A DNA stretch of 64,000 nt, taken from an uncultured Roseburia sp. (GTDB lineage: Bacteria; Bacillota; Clostridia; Lachnospirales; Lachnospiraceae). The DNA lies in the NCBI GenBank assembly GCA_947383215.1, contig CANDCP010000009.1, forward strand, positions 1 through 64,000, written 5' to 3'. Made by a program: the position numbers and the translations under genes. This document shows, piece by piece, positions 39,247-47,707 of this stretch. Position 1 is the stretch's first letter. The number at the start of each line of letters is the position of its first letter. The notes beneath the pieces were generated by a model. It made no database searches. It worked only from the letters and a program-made list of their open reading frames with translations, and was not told the DNA's origin.

Positions 39247-39654
39247 CTATGGTTTTTCTGCGCTTTCCAGCTCAAAATAATTCTCTCTACCATAAATATG
39301 CGTCTGCTTTTTAAATGTTCCCACCTCATGCACTCCTTCCTCCCAAAACCGAAGGCTTGTCCTGCTGATACTTCCGCTTTGCTCCAATGTAATCAAAAAC
39401 ACCGGATTGAGTTCCTCATCCTGATAAGCAGTGAGCCAGATTTCCTTATTCTTAAGCGGCAGCCTGGCGCACTCCCTTCCCTCCTGAAAAATAGAAAGCT
39501 TAGAATCTGCGACCGTGTAATCGAAACCGGCCAACTCCATATGGATAAAATCGATATCCATTCTGTTCACAGGCACGCTCTCGTATGTCAGTCTCTTTCT
39601 TCGGTATATCTGCAAAATATCAATCAAATCTTTCACACAAAGTCTTTTTCCCAT
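39247..39654 (-). CDS. Hypothetical protein beside the integrase-like gene
   Basis: 135 residues from ATG at 39654 (GAGGGAG upstream); the frame can be extended to 39720 with a poorer start. It begins with a helical MGKRLCVKDLIDILQIYRR and continues as a mainly beta protein with no motif I recognise. It lies 55 bases downstream of the integrase-like gene on the same strand, so it may be a second product of the putative repressor transcript. Confidence 0.6.
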   Translation of the reverse strand: MGKRLCVKDLIDILQIYRRKRLTYESVPVNRMDIDFIHMELAGFDYTVADSKLSIFQEGRECARLPLKNKEIWLTAYQDEELNPVFLITLEQSGSISRTSLRFWEEGVHEVGTFKKQTHIYGRENYFELESAEKP

Positions 39655-39709
39655 TTTCTCCCTCTTTTCCCAAACATGTGTTTGTAATTTGATGATATCC
39701 CAATTTCCA

Positions 39710-40705
39710 TTATCTGTCAACAGTTTTTTCGAACATACGTTTATCCCGAATTACATAGGGATAACATCTAAGGCGCAGCTTTTCGGAATATATTTTCCCC
39801 GGCATCCCGTATTCCTTTGCATAAATCTCAATGATTTTATGATATTTTGTCTCGTAAGCACACCGGAAAATCTGAACGAAAAATACGTGATCCCGCCCTT
39901 CCTCTATGCACTTCTTTCTCACAAACTCAAGGAATCCGGATACAAACAACCGCTCCGGCGTTATCTCACAGCCGCTCTCCTCGCTGATTTTACTCATACA
40001 TCGTTTGATATTTTTTGCCTGATTCCGCCGGTACCTTTCTCTGTCCGCCTCCGTTCCCCCGCCGCGCGCCAAAACGCCGAGCATATCACGCTGCGGACAT
40101 GACGCCGTCGCTCTTCCCTTTTGGTTTGCGTCCAGAAATTTCCAGTAGGCGTCAACGGCCTTAAAAAATTCCGGCGACATTTTGCGCCTTACGCCGCGGT
40201 ACTCTAAGGTCCCCTCGTCAAAATGCACATGGCATACGCGCAGCCTCACAAAATCCGCAATAGTTTCGATCCCCTCAAAAAAACCCCGCGCCAGCAGCTC
40301 ACAGAGCTCCCTTCTCGTCTGCACGCCGGAAATCACACGCTCGAGCTCCTCCCGGTAAATCGGAACCGTATCCATCCCTTCTATCATATATTCCTGAAAA
40401 ATACTAAGCGCATACTCTTGCGACTCAAACAGATTAAACGGAATAATCTCCCGCCTCTCGCACCACTGAAAAAAGCGGGACAAAATATTACGGTTGTCCT
40501 GCATATACTTCAAACTCCTGCTGTTTGCGCAGACTCTGTCAACCAGAAAACGCTTCATCTGCTCCACATTCATTGTAAAAAGATCCTCCTCCCAGAAAAG
40601 AGGACGATAAATATTTTTCCTGTAATTGGGATATTCCTGCGTAAATTTATTTAAAAACTCCCGGTACTCCGAAACTGAATACCGGCGCCTGCTCCAATCA
40701 TCCAT
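39710..40705 (-). CDS. Tyrosine-recombinase-like protein without catalytic residues, candidate element repressor
   Basis: 331 residues. Residues about 40-110 look like the SAM-like N-terminal core-binding domain of integrases (RSLKYMQDNRNILSRFFQWC). The following domain has an integrase-like helix-strand layout (LARGFFEGIETIADFVRLRVCHVHFDEGTLEYRG split across about 135-170). Where recombinases have Gly-Leu-Arg this has Gly-Ile-Glu, and I see no His-x-x-Arg or terminal Tyr motif. This resembles MrpR/YopR, the integrase-fold master repressor of phage SPbeta. It is divergent from the polymerase operon and has a consensus promoter overlapping the operator. Function is inferred. Confidence 0.65.
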   Translation of the reverse strand: MDDWSRRRYSVSEYREFLNKFTQEYPNYRKNIYRPLFWEEDLFTMNVEQMKRFLVDRVCANSRSLKYMQDNRNILSRFFQWCERREIIPFNLFESQEYALSIFQEYMIEGMDTVPIYREELERVISGVQTRRELCELLARGFFEGIETIADFVRLRVCHVHFDEGTLEYRGVRRKMSPEFFKAVDAYWKFLDANQKGRATASCPQRDMLGVLARGGGTEADRERYRRNQAKNIKRCMSKISEESGCEITPERLFVSGFLEFVRKKCIEEGRDHVFFVQIFRCAYETKYHKIIEIYAKEYGMPGKIYSEKLRLRCYPYVIRDKRMFEKTVDR

Positions 40706-40777
40706 CTGTCTTTCCCCCTGAAAATATGAACTCCCCTGCTCAACGGCAAATTCAAATCAGCGCTGTCGGACATGTTA

Positions 40778-40807
40778 ATTATATCTTTCCCCGGACATTT
40801 TTGTCAA
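40778..40807 (-). promoter_or_regulatory. Consensus promoter for the integrase-like gene
   Basis: On the minus strand a perfect TTGACA (40807-40802) and a perfect TATAAT (40783-40778) are separated by 18 bases, about 75 bases ahead of the ATG at 40705. The -35 box lies inside the first operator repeat. Confidence 0.8.
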
Positions 40808-40870
40808 TTAAGTCTTGACTTTTTTCTTTCCCCATGTTACATTAGACAAGCAAAATGTCAATTAAGTCTT
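40802..40870. promoter_or_regulatory. Operator pair in the divergent control region
   Basis: The 15-base sequence TGTCAATTAAGTCTT occurs at 40802-40816 and again, identically, at 40856-40870. The first copy extends to TGTCAATTAAGTCTTGACT, a palindrome with GTCAA and TTGAC arms, and it carries the -35 boxes of both divergent promoters. The second copy lies just past the expected start of the rightward transcript. This is the layout of a phage-type genetic switch. Confidence 0.75.
40815..40843 (+). promoter_or_regulatory. Promoter of the RNA polymerase operon
   Basis: TTGACT at 40815-40820 and TACATT at 40838-40843 with 17-base spacing, about 75 bases before the first gene. It should be read by the host RNA polymerase. 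Its -35 box is part of the operator palindrome. Confidence 0.6.
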
Positions 40871-40919
40871 AATATTCCCAATTTCTCCTGACGTGTAAAC
40901 ACACACAGGAGGATTATCT

Positions 40920-41144
40920 ATGATTTTATCAGACACATCTTTATACGGCGATTACCACACCCCGCTTCCGTCCCGGGAAGATTTTCACAGGGAATACGGC
41001 GGAGAAATTACCATCCAGGATTTCTCCACGCAGTACCCGAACCGGCTTCGACTCACAAAACAGCTCGCCGCGCAGCGCTTTAACCACTCATTAAAATGTA
41101 CGACATCCTTTTTGGAGGAAGAATCGGGAGGAGATTATGAATAA
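40920..41144 (+). CDS. Small hypothetical protein leading the polymerase operon
   Basis: 74 residues, starting eight bases after a strong AGGAGG. It is hydrophilic and acidic at the end, with no recognised motif. It overlaps the start of the RNA polymerase gene by eight bases, so the two are translationally coupled. I do not recognise it. Confidence 0.75.
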   Translation: MILSDTSLYGDYHTPLPSREDFHREYGGEITIQDFSTQYPNRLRLTKQLAAQRFNHSLKCTTSFLEEESGGDYE

Positions 41145-43866
41145 CGGGAAAACATTCCAGAAATACATTTTTAAAATACATTCCACGCGATTTTTTAAAA
41201 GCAAGTGGAATTTAAACATGACGATAAGCGAAGCGCTCGATCACGAGGAAATCATCGCCATTGCAGACAGCGCGCTCCTTCGCATGATCGACGAGCTCAA
41301 TCAGACGGAGCGCTCCGCTGAAGAAGCGAACGCCCTGCGCCGACAGATCAAAAAGCTGCAGCGGTGCGACAGCGCAAACAAAAAAGCTAAGCTCAAAAAA
41401 CTGTACGAACAATTTCGTTCCCTGCAGTTTCAAAGAGATTATGTGTGCGTAATTATGGATTTAAACGCCCACTACGACAGGATGGTCAAGAGCGGCTTCC
41501 TCTTAAATGGCGTGAAATACGTGCGTCTGCTCGCCACCAACGGCGGCGTAAAGCAAAAAACAATCGTATTTGTAAATGAAGCGCTCGCCCCGGCCCTAAA
41601 GGAACGGTTAAACTGCGGAAGAGATTTGACAAAGCCTCTGGTCCCCGCAAAATACAGCGCCTATGAAGCTCTGGCCTGTTCCTCCACCGTTATTGTATCC
41701 GATCCCAAAATTATTGTCGTCAAAGACTGCATAACGCACTTTACCGAAGATATCTTAAAGCTGGACGACTCAAAGAGCGACGAGCCGTCGCTTAGCCTTG
41801 AAAAAAATTTTCCCATAGAAAAAAATGCGAGCGACGGCTTTGGCTTAGTTTTGCCCTCCCAATCCGAAAAATGGGCGACAGAGCTCGGCCTTGACTACCT
41901 GCCCGCCGGATTTTGCACAAGGCCGTACCACTTTAGCAAGGGTATGCTTGTCACGTTCGATTTTCTCGCATTTGCCGAAAAAGTCGCCGGAACCTTTCAG
42001 ATAGAGGACGCCTGGGGACGGCAAAGGGATATCCGAACAGCGAGCGTCATCCTGACGACCTCCATGTTTAAGCTGTGGGACTCCTATTCTTCTTACGAAG
42101 CCTTCCTTGAACACTGCCGCCGCTGCCATTTTACCTTCGGCGTCACCAAGGTATGCCCCAAAGAACTGGAATCGGAACGCACCTTAAATTATCAGTTTCT
42201 GCAAAGCTACCGTCTAAGCGACGCGCAGATCGACGCGCTGACCGCGCCGACCGTCGACGAAATCAGGGGAATCCTCGGGAACGATTATGCCAAAACGCTT
42301 TTGTTTCTGCGCGGTATGTCGGTCACGGAACAGACGGCCGTCCCCCGGGAAAACGATTACATCAAAGCTTTGCAGATCGAGCCGGAAATGTTAAAAGATC
42401 CTTATGTGCGCTCACAAATACACAAGCTGATAAAACGAAGGATCGAAGAGGCCGCGACGGGGGCCGTTAAGGTTCATGGCAATTACCAGATTGCCTGCGG
42501 CGACCCCTACGCCCTCTGTCAGTCTATGTTCAAGCTTCCCGTGACCGGACTGTTAAAAAGAGACGAATTTTACTCCGCATACTGGAGCAAAAAACATATC
42601 AGCCAAATCGTCTCCTTCCGCGCGCCGATGACCTGCCATAACAATATCCGCAGAATGAACCTTACGGACAGCGACGAACAAAATTACTGGTACCGTTATC
42701 TGACAACCGTCTTAATCTTTAACTGTCACGACACCGCCACGGAAGCGATGAACGGCGAAGATTTTGACGGGGATATGAACTTTACCACGGACAACCCGAT
42801 TTTAATGGAAAATCACCGGATACTGCCGACAATCCTCTGCATTCAGAGGAAAGCCGAGAAAAAAATCATCACGGAAAAACTTCTGATTAAGGCAAACAAA
42901 GCGAGCTTCGGGGACGATATCGGAAAATACACAAACGGAATTACCTCTCAGTTTGAGCTGCTCTCGCAGTACGCGCCGGATTCCCCGGAATACAAAGAAC
43001 TGGAATACCGCATTATGTGCGGTCAGCTTTTTCAGCAAAACGCCATCGACAAGGCAAAAGGAATTCTCTGCCGGCCGCGGCCGAAGCACTGGTTTGATCC
43101 CGCCTGCCCGCACCCTAATAACGATCTGGCGCTCACGGCTTATAAAAAGCCGTACTTTATGGTCTATATTTACCCGTCCCTGATGAAGCAGTATAAAAAA
43201 TACGTCGCGGACGCGGACAAAAAATGCCTGATCCGCTTCGGGCTCTGCATAGACGCATTGCGGAAAAAAGAACAGAAATCACAGGAGGAATCCGATTTCC
43301 TTAAATATTTTGACAAATATATGCCGGTCGGCATACACCCGTGTACCGTCAACCGCATCTGTAAAAAAATGGAAGACTCCTTTGACGACAAATTTTTCCG
43401 CTCCCAAAAAGATACGGACTTTGACTATCACATTCTAAAAAGCGACGTCTCCTGGGACGACGGCCGCTATCAGAAAGCGGAGAAAAAAATACGGACCCTC
43501 TATGAACAGTATTGCCGCCGGGTAAAAAATTATAGCCAGCAGTCCGCCAAAAACTGCCATTCGGCGGAAGAGGATCTGCAAACCCGCCGCCTGATAAAAG
43601 AACAATTTCGACAGGAGTGTTATCTTGCGTGCCCGGATTCGGATATGCTTGGAAACCTTGTGCTCGATATCTGTTACACGACAGACAATTCCAAACAATT
43701 TGCCTGGGATATCTGCGGAGATATTTTTATCCGCAACCTTTTCAAACGAAACAACTACGCCATCCGTTTTCCGCTTCTATGCAGCGACGGCGATATCTCC
43801 TACGGGGGAGAGCGCTTCATACTCAAGGAAATACAGGATTTCACAGACAGGGAGGAAGAAGTATGA
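41137..43866 (+). CDS. Single-chain DNA-dependent RNA polymerase-like protein (YonO/QDE-1 type)
   Basis: 909 residues. The catalytic Mg-binding signature of two-barrel RNA polymerases, DFDGD, is at residues 542-546 in NGEDFDGDMNFTTDN, matching NADFDGD of beta-prime and the DbDGD motif of QDE-1. About 40 residues before it, SFRAPMTCHNNIRRMNL matches the R-x-P-x-x-H segment of the same barrel. GFCTRPYHFSKGMLVTFDF near residue 265 fits the first, beta-like barrel. Length is close to SPbeta YonO (892), which transcribes phage late genes. It has a GGAGGAG site and is coupled to the genes before and after it. Family assignment is strong; activity is inferred. Confidence 0.85.
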   Translation: MNNGKTFQKYIFKIHSTRFFKSKWNLNMTISEALDHEEIIAIADSALLRMIDELNQTERSAEEANALRRQIKKLQRCDSANKKAKLKKLYEQFRSLQFQRDYVCVIMDLNAHYDRMVKSGFLLNGVKYVRLLATNGGVKQKTIVFVNEALAPALKERLNCGRDLTKPLVPAKYSAYEALACSSTVIVSDPKIIVVKDCITHFTEDILKLDDSKSDEPSLSLEKNFPIEKNASDGFGLVLPSQSEKWATELGLDYLPAGFCTRPYHFSKGMLVTFDFLAFAEKVAGTFQIEDAWGRQRDIRTASVILTTSMFKLWDSYSSYEAFLEHCRRCHFTFGVTKVCPKELESERTLNYQFLQSYRLSDAQIDALTAPTVDEIRGILGNDYAKTLLFLRGMSVTEQTAVPRENDYIKALQIEPEMLKDPYVRSQIHKLIKRRIEEAATGAVKVHGNYQIACGDPYALCQSMFKLPVTGLLKRDEFYSAYWSKKHISQIVSFRAPMTCHNNIRRMNLTDSDEQNYWYRYLTTVLIFNCHDTATEAMNGEDFDGDMNFTTDNPILMENHRILPTILCIQRKAEKKIITEKLLIKANKASFGDDIGKYTNGITSQFELLSQYAPDSPEYKELEYRIMCGQLFQQNAIDKAKGILCRPRPKHWFDPACPHPNNDLALTAYKKPYFMVYIYPSLMKQYKKYVADADKKCLIRFGLCIDALRKKEQKSQEESDFLKYFDKYMPVGIHPCTVNRICKKMEDSFDDKFFRSQKDTDFDYHILKSDVSWDDGRYQKAEKKIRTLYEQYCRRVKNYSQQSAKNCHSAEEDLQTRRLIKEQFRQECYLACPDSDMLGNLVLDICYTTDNSKQFAWDICGDIFIRNLFKRNNYAIRFPLLCSDGDISYGGERFILKEIQDFTDREEEV

Positions 43867-44678
43867 CGAAAATTATTTTAGATGAAATCGGCTATGCCAG
43901 AAAATTATTAGAAGATCTGGCGAAAAATCCCGCGCGCAGGCTCGACAAAAAGCCCTCCAGAGATCTCTCCTATATCGCGCGCTATCTCGGACAGGAGGAG
44001 GAACTTTCACAGGAAGCCGTCTATCAGAGACTGAAGGAGCTGATGCACAACCATTATCCGGCATTTAACCCAAACGCGTGGCACGGCCTTTTAGATGATT
44101 TGTCGAAAAAATGCCTGGAGCGCCGGCTTTTGACGCTTTCTTATATTCCGGTCTACGAAAGCGAGCTCGCTAAGATCGACGCGCTAAAGCGCAAGCCGAT
44201 ACGCCGGCTTGCCTTCACGCTCCTATGTCTCGCAAGATACCGGCTCTGCGCTTTGCCTTCAAACAACGGCTGGATTAATTATCCGTACAAGGACATTTTC
44301 CGCCTTGCCAATATCAACGCAACCGTGCGGGAACAATGCCTTATGATAAAAGAACTGATCTCCCTTGATTATCTTCATATGAATCAAATCGTAGATAATT
44401 TAAGCCTGCAGGTTCTTTACCTGGACACGCAAAACGACGCTTCTCCCCGCCTTAAGATTACGGAGTTTACAAACCTTGGCTACGAATATCTGCTCTACTG
44501 CGGCGAACCGTATTTCCGATGTCAAAGCTGCCGGATCTTAAGCAAAAAGACCGCTACCAATAACCGCTACTGCAAGAGCTGTCGCGACAGTATCCGAAAA
44601 GAGCGCAGCAGATCGGGTATGAAAAACCTGCGCGAAAGCCGTGCCGTTAACAGTCAATACCACCCGCAATCCCAGTAA
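43863..44678 (+). CDS. Unknown protein with C-terminal Cys4 motif, coupled to the polymerase
   Basis: 271 residues from the ATG at 43863, which overlaps the polymerase stop (ATGA) and follows GGGAGGAAG. A frame extending back to 43617 is antisense-free shadow of the polymerase. The protein is mostly helical and basic, with winged-helix-like stretches, and ends in CQSCRILSKKTATNNRYCKSC, a likely zinc site. Coupling suggests a partner of the polymerase, for example in promoter recognition. I do not recognise the family. Confidence 0.75.
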   Translation: MTKIILDEIGYARKLLEDLAKNPARRLDKKPSRDLSYIARYLGQEEELSQEAVYQRLKELMHNHYPAFNPNAWHGLLDDLSKKCLERRLLTLSYIPVYESELAKIDALKRKPIRRLAFTLLCLARYRLCALPSNNGWINYPYKDIFRLANINATVREQCLMIKELISLDYLHMNQIVDNLSLQVLYLDTQNDASPRLKITEFTNLGYEYLLYCGEPYFRCQSCRILSKKTATNNRYCKSCRDSIRKERSRSGMKNLRESRAVNSQYHPQSQ

Positions 44679-44715
44679 TGGCAACGGTTTCCTGAAATAA
44701 GCCATTTTTTCTTTT
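44677..44715 (+). terminator. Terminator ending the polymerase operon
   Basis: AATGGC and GCCATT form a stem around a loop with an inner partial stem, followed by TTTTTTCTTTT. It separates the polymerase operon from the tail-type genes, so the latter need their own promoter. Confidence 0.6.
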
Positions 44716-44716
44716 G

Positions 44717-44743
44717 TGATGAAAACATATGTTCTTTTCATCA
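44717..44743 (+). promoter_or_regulatory. Palindromic site ahead of the tail-type genes
   Basis: Nine-base arms TGATGAAAA and TTTTCATCA flank the inner palindrome AACATATGTT, about 27 bases before the next start codon. It could be an operator or part of a promoter of the tail unit. A related TGATGAA plus TATATA-like element lies ahead of both tape-measure genes. Confidence 0.4.
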
Positions 44744-44769
44744 AATACCAGGAAAGGCGGCAGGCACGC

Positions 44770-45549
44770 ATGACGAAACAAGATCTCGAACACAAACTCC
44801 TCATGGGAAGCGAGCTGTATATCGGCAGTATTCCGACTTATCGGATCACACTCGGCGATATGGCAGCCTTCCCGTACGGATACAGCTGCTGTCAGTAGCT
44901 TATCGGACTTTTATGTCTAAGAGAAGCAAATCTACCCTCCCTTCCCCAGTCCGGCAGAACGCTTAGCCCATGGGAATTTTTAACTGCCAGACTCTACGCA
45001 GAGGCCGATTCCATCGCGGCCTCCTCCAGTGAAAGCTCTCTTTTTCTCACGCAAAGCCTGCCGTCTTTTTTGGAAATGCTCTTTCATCAAAAAACTTCTT
45101 TCCACTATGAGACGAGCCGCTTTTACATTGGCGCCGGAAAACATTCGGCGCTCTTAGACGGGCGGAACTATCCGATGCTCCAACAGATTCTAAGGGAACG
45201 CAACTGTCTTTCGGACAGCGGGCTATCCGACGAGGAGGAAAATCCTGACAGTGAAATGGCAAAAATGCTCTTAGACAAACGAAGACGGCTGCGTGAAAAA
45301 GTAAAGCGGCTCAAAACGAACGAGGCGGGGGAGAGCGAACTTACAATGCACGATTTGATCAGTATCTTTGCGGAAGCTGCGCATATGGCTCCGGAATACG
45401 TTTACAAAAATTACGACGTATACCAGTTTAACAACCAGTTTAACCGACTGAAAATCATGGAAGACTATCAGGTCAATATCAAGGCATTGCTTGCCGGCGC
45501 AAAAAGCGAAGATATCGACTTAAAGCACTGGCTTTCACCCATCTACTAA
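44770..45549 (+). CDS. Phage tail-region protein split by an in-frame TAG
   Basis: One reading frame runs from the ATG at 44770 (site AGGAAAGGCGG) to the stop at 45549, 259 residues plus one interruption: TAG at 44896-44898, codon 43, in context CAG TAG CTT. Both sides read as one protein (GYSCCQ, stop, LIGLLCLREANL), and the part after it has no good restart until an unsupported ATG at 45070. The C-terminal half (FNNQFNRLKIMEDYQVNIKA split around residue 220) resembles proteins encoded before tail-tube genes in Firmicutes phages, possibly tail-assembly factors. It is either a nonsense mutation or a read-through stop. Confidence 0.65.
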
Positions 45550-45575
45550 ATCAATTATTTAAGGAGGAAACAAAC

Positions 45576-46340
45576 ATGAATGCAAACACAAAATTCGGCG
45601 TAAAAGAGGTAATGGACGTTATCTTATACGACATGAAAACCGGAAAGCCCGTCATCTTTTTTGACACGCTTAAAACATCGAATCTCGAAATGACAAGCGA
45701 AAAAGTATACGCCAGAGGCGGAAAAGGAAATTCCAAGCTTTTAATCTGGGATCTGAACAAAGAGGGCAAGCTCACGATTGAAGACGCACTCCTGTCTCCA
45801 AAGTCATTGGAGCTGATTTCCGGCAACCAGGTAAAAACCGGAGCGCAGACAATCTATCACAGAGAGGCGGTGAGCGCCGTTTCGGGAGACGACGCTGCGG
45901 ATCTCACAATTACGCTTGAATACACGCCGAACGAGGCAAAGGAAAACATAATTGTCTACAAAGCAAACGACGACTGCGGAACAGCGATTGCCGTTACGGA
46001 CGCGACCGATAAGACAGTTAAGATTAATAAAACGGCTGCGGACAGCGCGACGGATTTCATCGTATACTACAGCTCGGAGAGCACAGCGGACAGCGAAACG
46101 TATGTCATCGACGCCGACAAGTTCAGCGATACATACAAATTAGTCGGAAACACAGTGATCCGAAACAGTACGACAGGCAAGGACGAAGCGTTCCAGATTG
46201 TTATCCCGAATCTGAAATGGAGCTCCAACATCACCTTAAACTTTGCAGCGGAAGGCGATCCTCAGCCGTTCTCCTTTGAATGCGAAATCTTAAAAGACCC
46301 AAAGAGTTCTAACATGGTAGAACTGACACGCTGGGCATAA
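45576..46340 (+). CDS. Tail-tube-like structural protein
   Basis: 254 residues, mainly beta, following AAGGAGG. The N-terminal half (KEVMDVILYDMKTGKPVIFF, then ARGGKGNSKLLIWDLN and LTIEDALLSPKSLELISG) matches the pattern of phage major tail proteins in Firmicutes siphoviruses. An Ig-like threonine/alanine-rich insert fills about 110-180, and the C-terminus returns to a tail fold. Position between an assembly-type gene and the lysis genes fits. A strong terminator follows. Family assignment from pattern, not search. Confidence 0.6.
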   Translation: MNANTKFGVKEVMDVILYDMKTGKPVIFFDTLKTSNLEMTSEKVYARGGKGNSKLLIWDLNKEGKLTIEDALLSPKSLELISGNQVKTGAQTIYHREAVSAVSGDDAADLTITLEYTPNEAKENIIVYKANDDCGTAIAVTDATDKTVKINKTAADSATDFIVYYSSESTADSETYVIDADKFSDTYKLVGNTVIRNSTTGKDEAFQIVIPNLKWSSNITLNFAAEGDPQPFSFECEILKDPKSSNMVELTRWA

Positions 46341-46353
46341 CCGATCCCTTGAC

Positions 46354-46388
46354 AAAGAGGAGTGCTTAGCACTCCTCTTTTCTTTTTT
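46354..46388 (+). terminator. Strong rho-independent terminator
   Basis: A 12-base stem AAAGAGGAGTGC / GCACTCCTCTTT with a TTA loop, followed by TTTCTTTTTTT. It follows the tail-tube-like gene and partly insulates the lysis cassette. Confidence 0.92.
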
Positions 46389-46403
46389 TATCCGGAGGTA
46401 TAT

Positions 46404-46688
46404 ATGAAACAAATAAAACGATTTATTATAAACGTCAATCTCTCTGAGGTATCCGCGGGAGCCGTCGCCAGACTGCTTATGCTGCTGCTCTCCGCCGTTT
46501 TTTACCTTATGAAGGTGTTTGACCTTGTCCCGCCCGCCGTCGACGAAAACCTTTTGTGCAATCTGGTAATCGCATTCTTCGGCGTACTTGCGTTTTTACA
46601 ATCCTACTGGAAAAACAACAGCTGGACCTACGCCGCCCAGCAGGCGGATGAACTTATGGAACAGCTCAGAGAAAACGAAAATTTATGA
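46404..46688 (+). CDS. Holin-like protein
   Basis: 94 residues from ATG at 46404 with CGGAGG upstream. Two hydrophobic segments (about 20-40 and 48-66) and a charged C-terminal tail, with WKNNSWTYAAQQADELME near the end, are typical of the SPP1-type phage holins. It sits directly before the endolysin gene, which supports a role in membrane permeabilisation. Confidence 0.8.
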   Translation: MKQIKRFIINVNLSEVSAGAVARLLMLLLSAVFYLMKVFDLVPPAVDENLLCNLVIAFFGVLAFLQSYWKNNSWTYAAQQADELMEQLRENENL

Positions 46689-46701
46689 AAGGAGGCCTCC
46701 C

Positions 46702-47706
46702 ATGCCCTATCAATTAAAAAACAGCTACGCCCACCGCAGCAATTACGGCGCGGCGCGAAACACTGCAAATATCAAATATATCGTGTGGCACTACACCGGA
46801 AACGACGGGGATACCGCCGCCGCAAACGCCCTCTATTTTCAGGGCGCAGGCCGAAAGGCGAGCTCCCACTATTTTGTGGACGACAATACCGTGATCCAGT
46901 CGGTTCCCGACAACTATACCGCATGGTCCGTGGGCGGAAACCGCTATAAGGATTATCAGACGACGGGCGGAGCCGCGCTCTACGGCGTCTGCACCAACAG
47001 TAACTCCGTCAGTATCGAGCTGTGCGGCACCAAAGGCGACGGCTCCCGCCGCGCGTCAGACATCACCCTGGCAAACGCCGTCGCCCTGACGGTTCGGTTG
47101 ATGAATACATACCACATTCCTCTTACACACGTCATCCGCCATTTTGACGTTACCGGAAAGTACTGTCCCGCCTACTTTATGGATACGGCTTCCTGGAGCG
47201 CTTTAAAAGAGACGATCCGCAAGTCCCAGGCCGCCCCGGCCGACAAAGACAGCACAACGAACGCCGGCCATGCGACAAAGCCGGCTCCCTCTTCCAACCC
47301 CAAAAACACGCTTGTCGCGGCAGGGCAGCGTTACGCAAATAATTTTGCCGGCTGCTCTATCGCGGAAGACGGCGTGCGCGGCCCCAAAACAAAGGCCGCC
47401 GGGATCCGCGCGCTCCAGCACGCCATGAATCTCGACTATCACTCCGGTCTTGCCGAAGACGGAATGTGGGGACCAAAATCCAATGCGGCGCTCGCCTCCC
47501 ACTATGTAAAATACCAGGAAAAGCAATATATGGTGACTGCGGCGGAAATTCTCCTGATGCTCAAGGGCTACCAGCCAAACGGTGTGGAAACGCCCGGCAT
47601 TTTCGGAAAAGGCCTGAAGGCCGCGGCCATAAACTACCAGCGGGACCATGAACTTGCCGCTACGGGAATCATCAATGCCACGACGTTTAAGTCGCTGATC
47701 GTCTGA
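46702..47706 (+). CDS. N-acetylmuramoyl-L-alanine amidase (endolysin)
   Basis: 334 residues from ATG at 46702, seven bases after AAAGGAGG. The N-terminal amidase_2 domain has the zinc ligands in WHYTGN, the ASSHYFVDD segment and HVIRHFDVTGKYCP. A linker rich in Ala, Lys and Pro (about 170-205) leads to two peptidoglycan-binding repeats (EDGVRGPKTKAA, EDGMWGPKSNAAL and the end GIINATTFKSL). It should lyse the host cell wall to release particles. It is followed two bases later by the next gene. Confidence 0.92.
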   Translation: MPYQLKNSYAHRSNYGAARNTANIKYIVWHYTGNDGDTAAANALYFQGAGRKASSHYFVDDNTVIQSVPDNYTAWSVGGNRYKDYQTTGGAALYGVCTNSNSVSIELCGTKGDGSRRASDITLANAVALTVRLMNTYHIPLTHVIRHFDVTGKYCPAYFMDTASWSALKETIRKSQAAPADKDSTTNAGHATKPAPSSNPKNTLVAAGQRYANNFAGCSIAEDGVRGPKTKAAGIRALQHAMNLDYHSGLAEDGMWGPKSNAALASHYVKYQEKQYMVTAAEILLMLKGYQPNGVETPGIFGKGLKAAAINYQRDHELAATGIINATTFKSLIV

Positions 47707-47707
47707 T

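Noticed and set aside
39710-40705. Active site-specific integrase of the element
   Set aside because: The catalytic Arg, His-x-x-Arg and Tyr motifs could not be found; the position facing the polymerase operon fits a regulator better.
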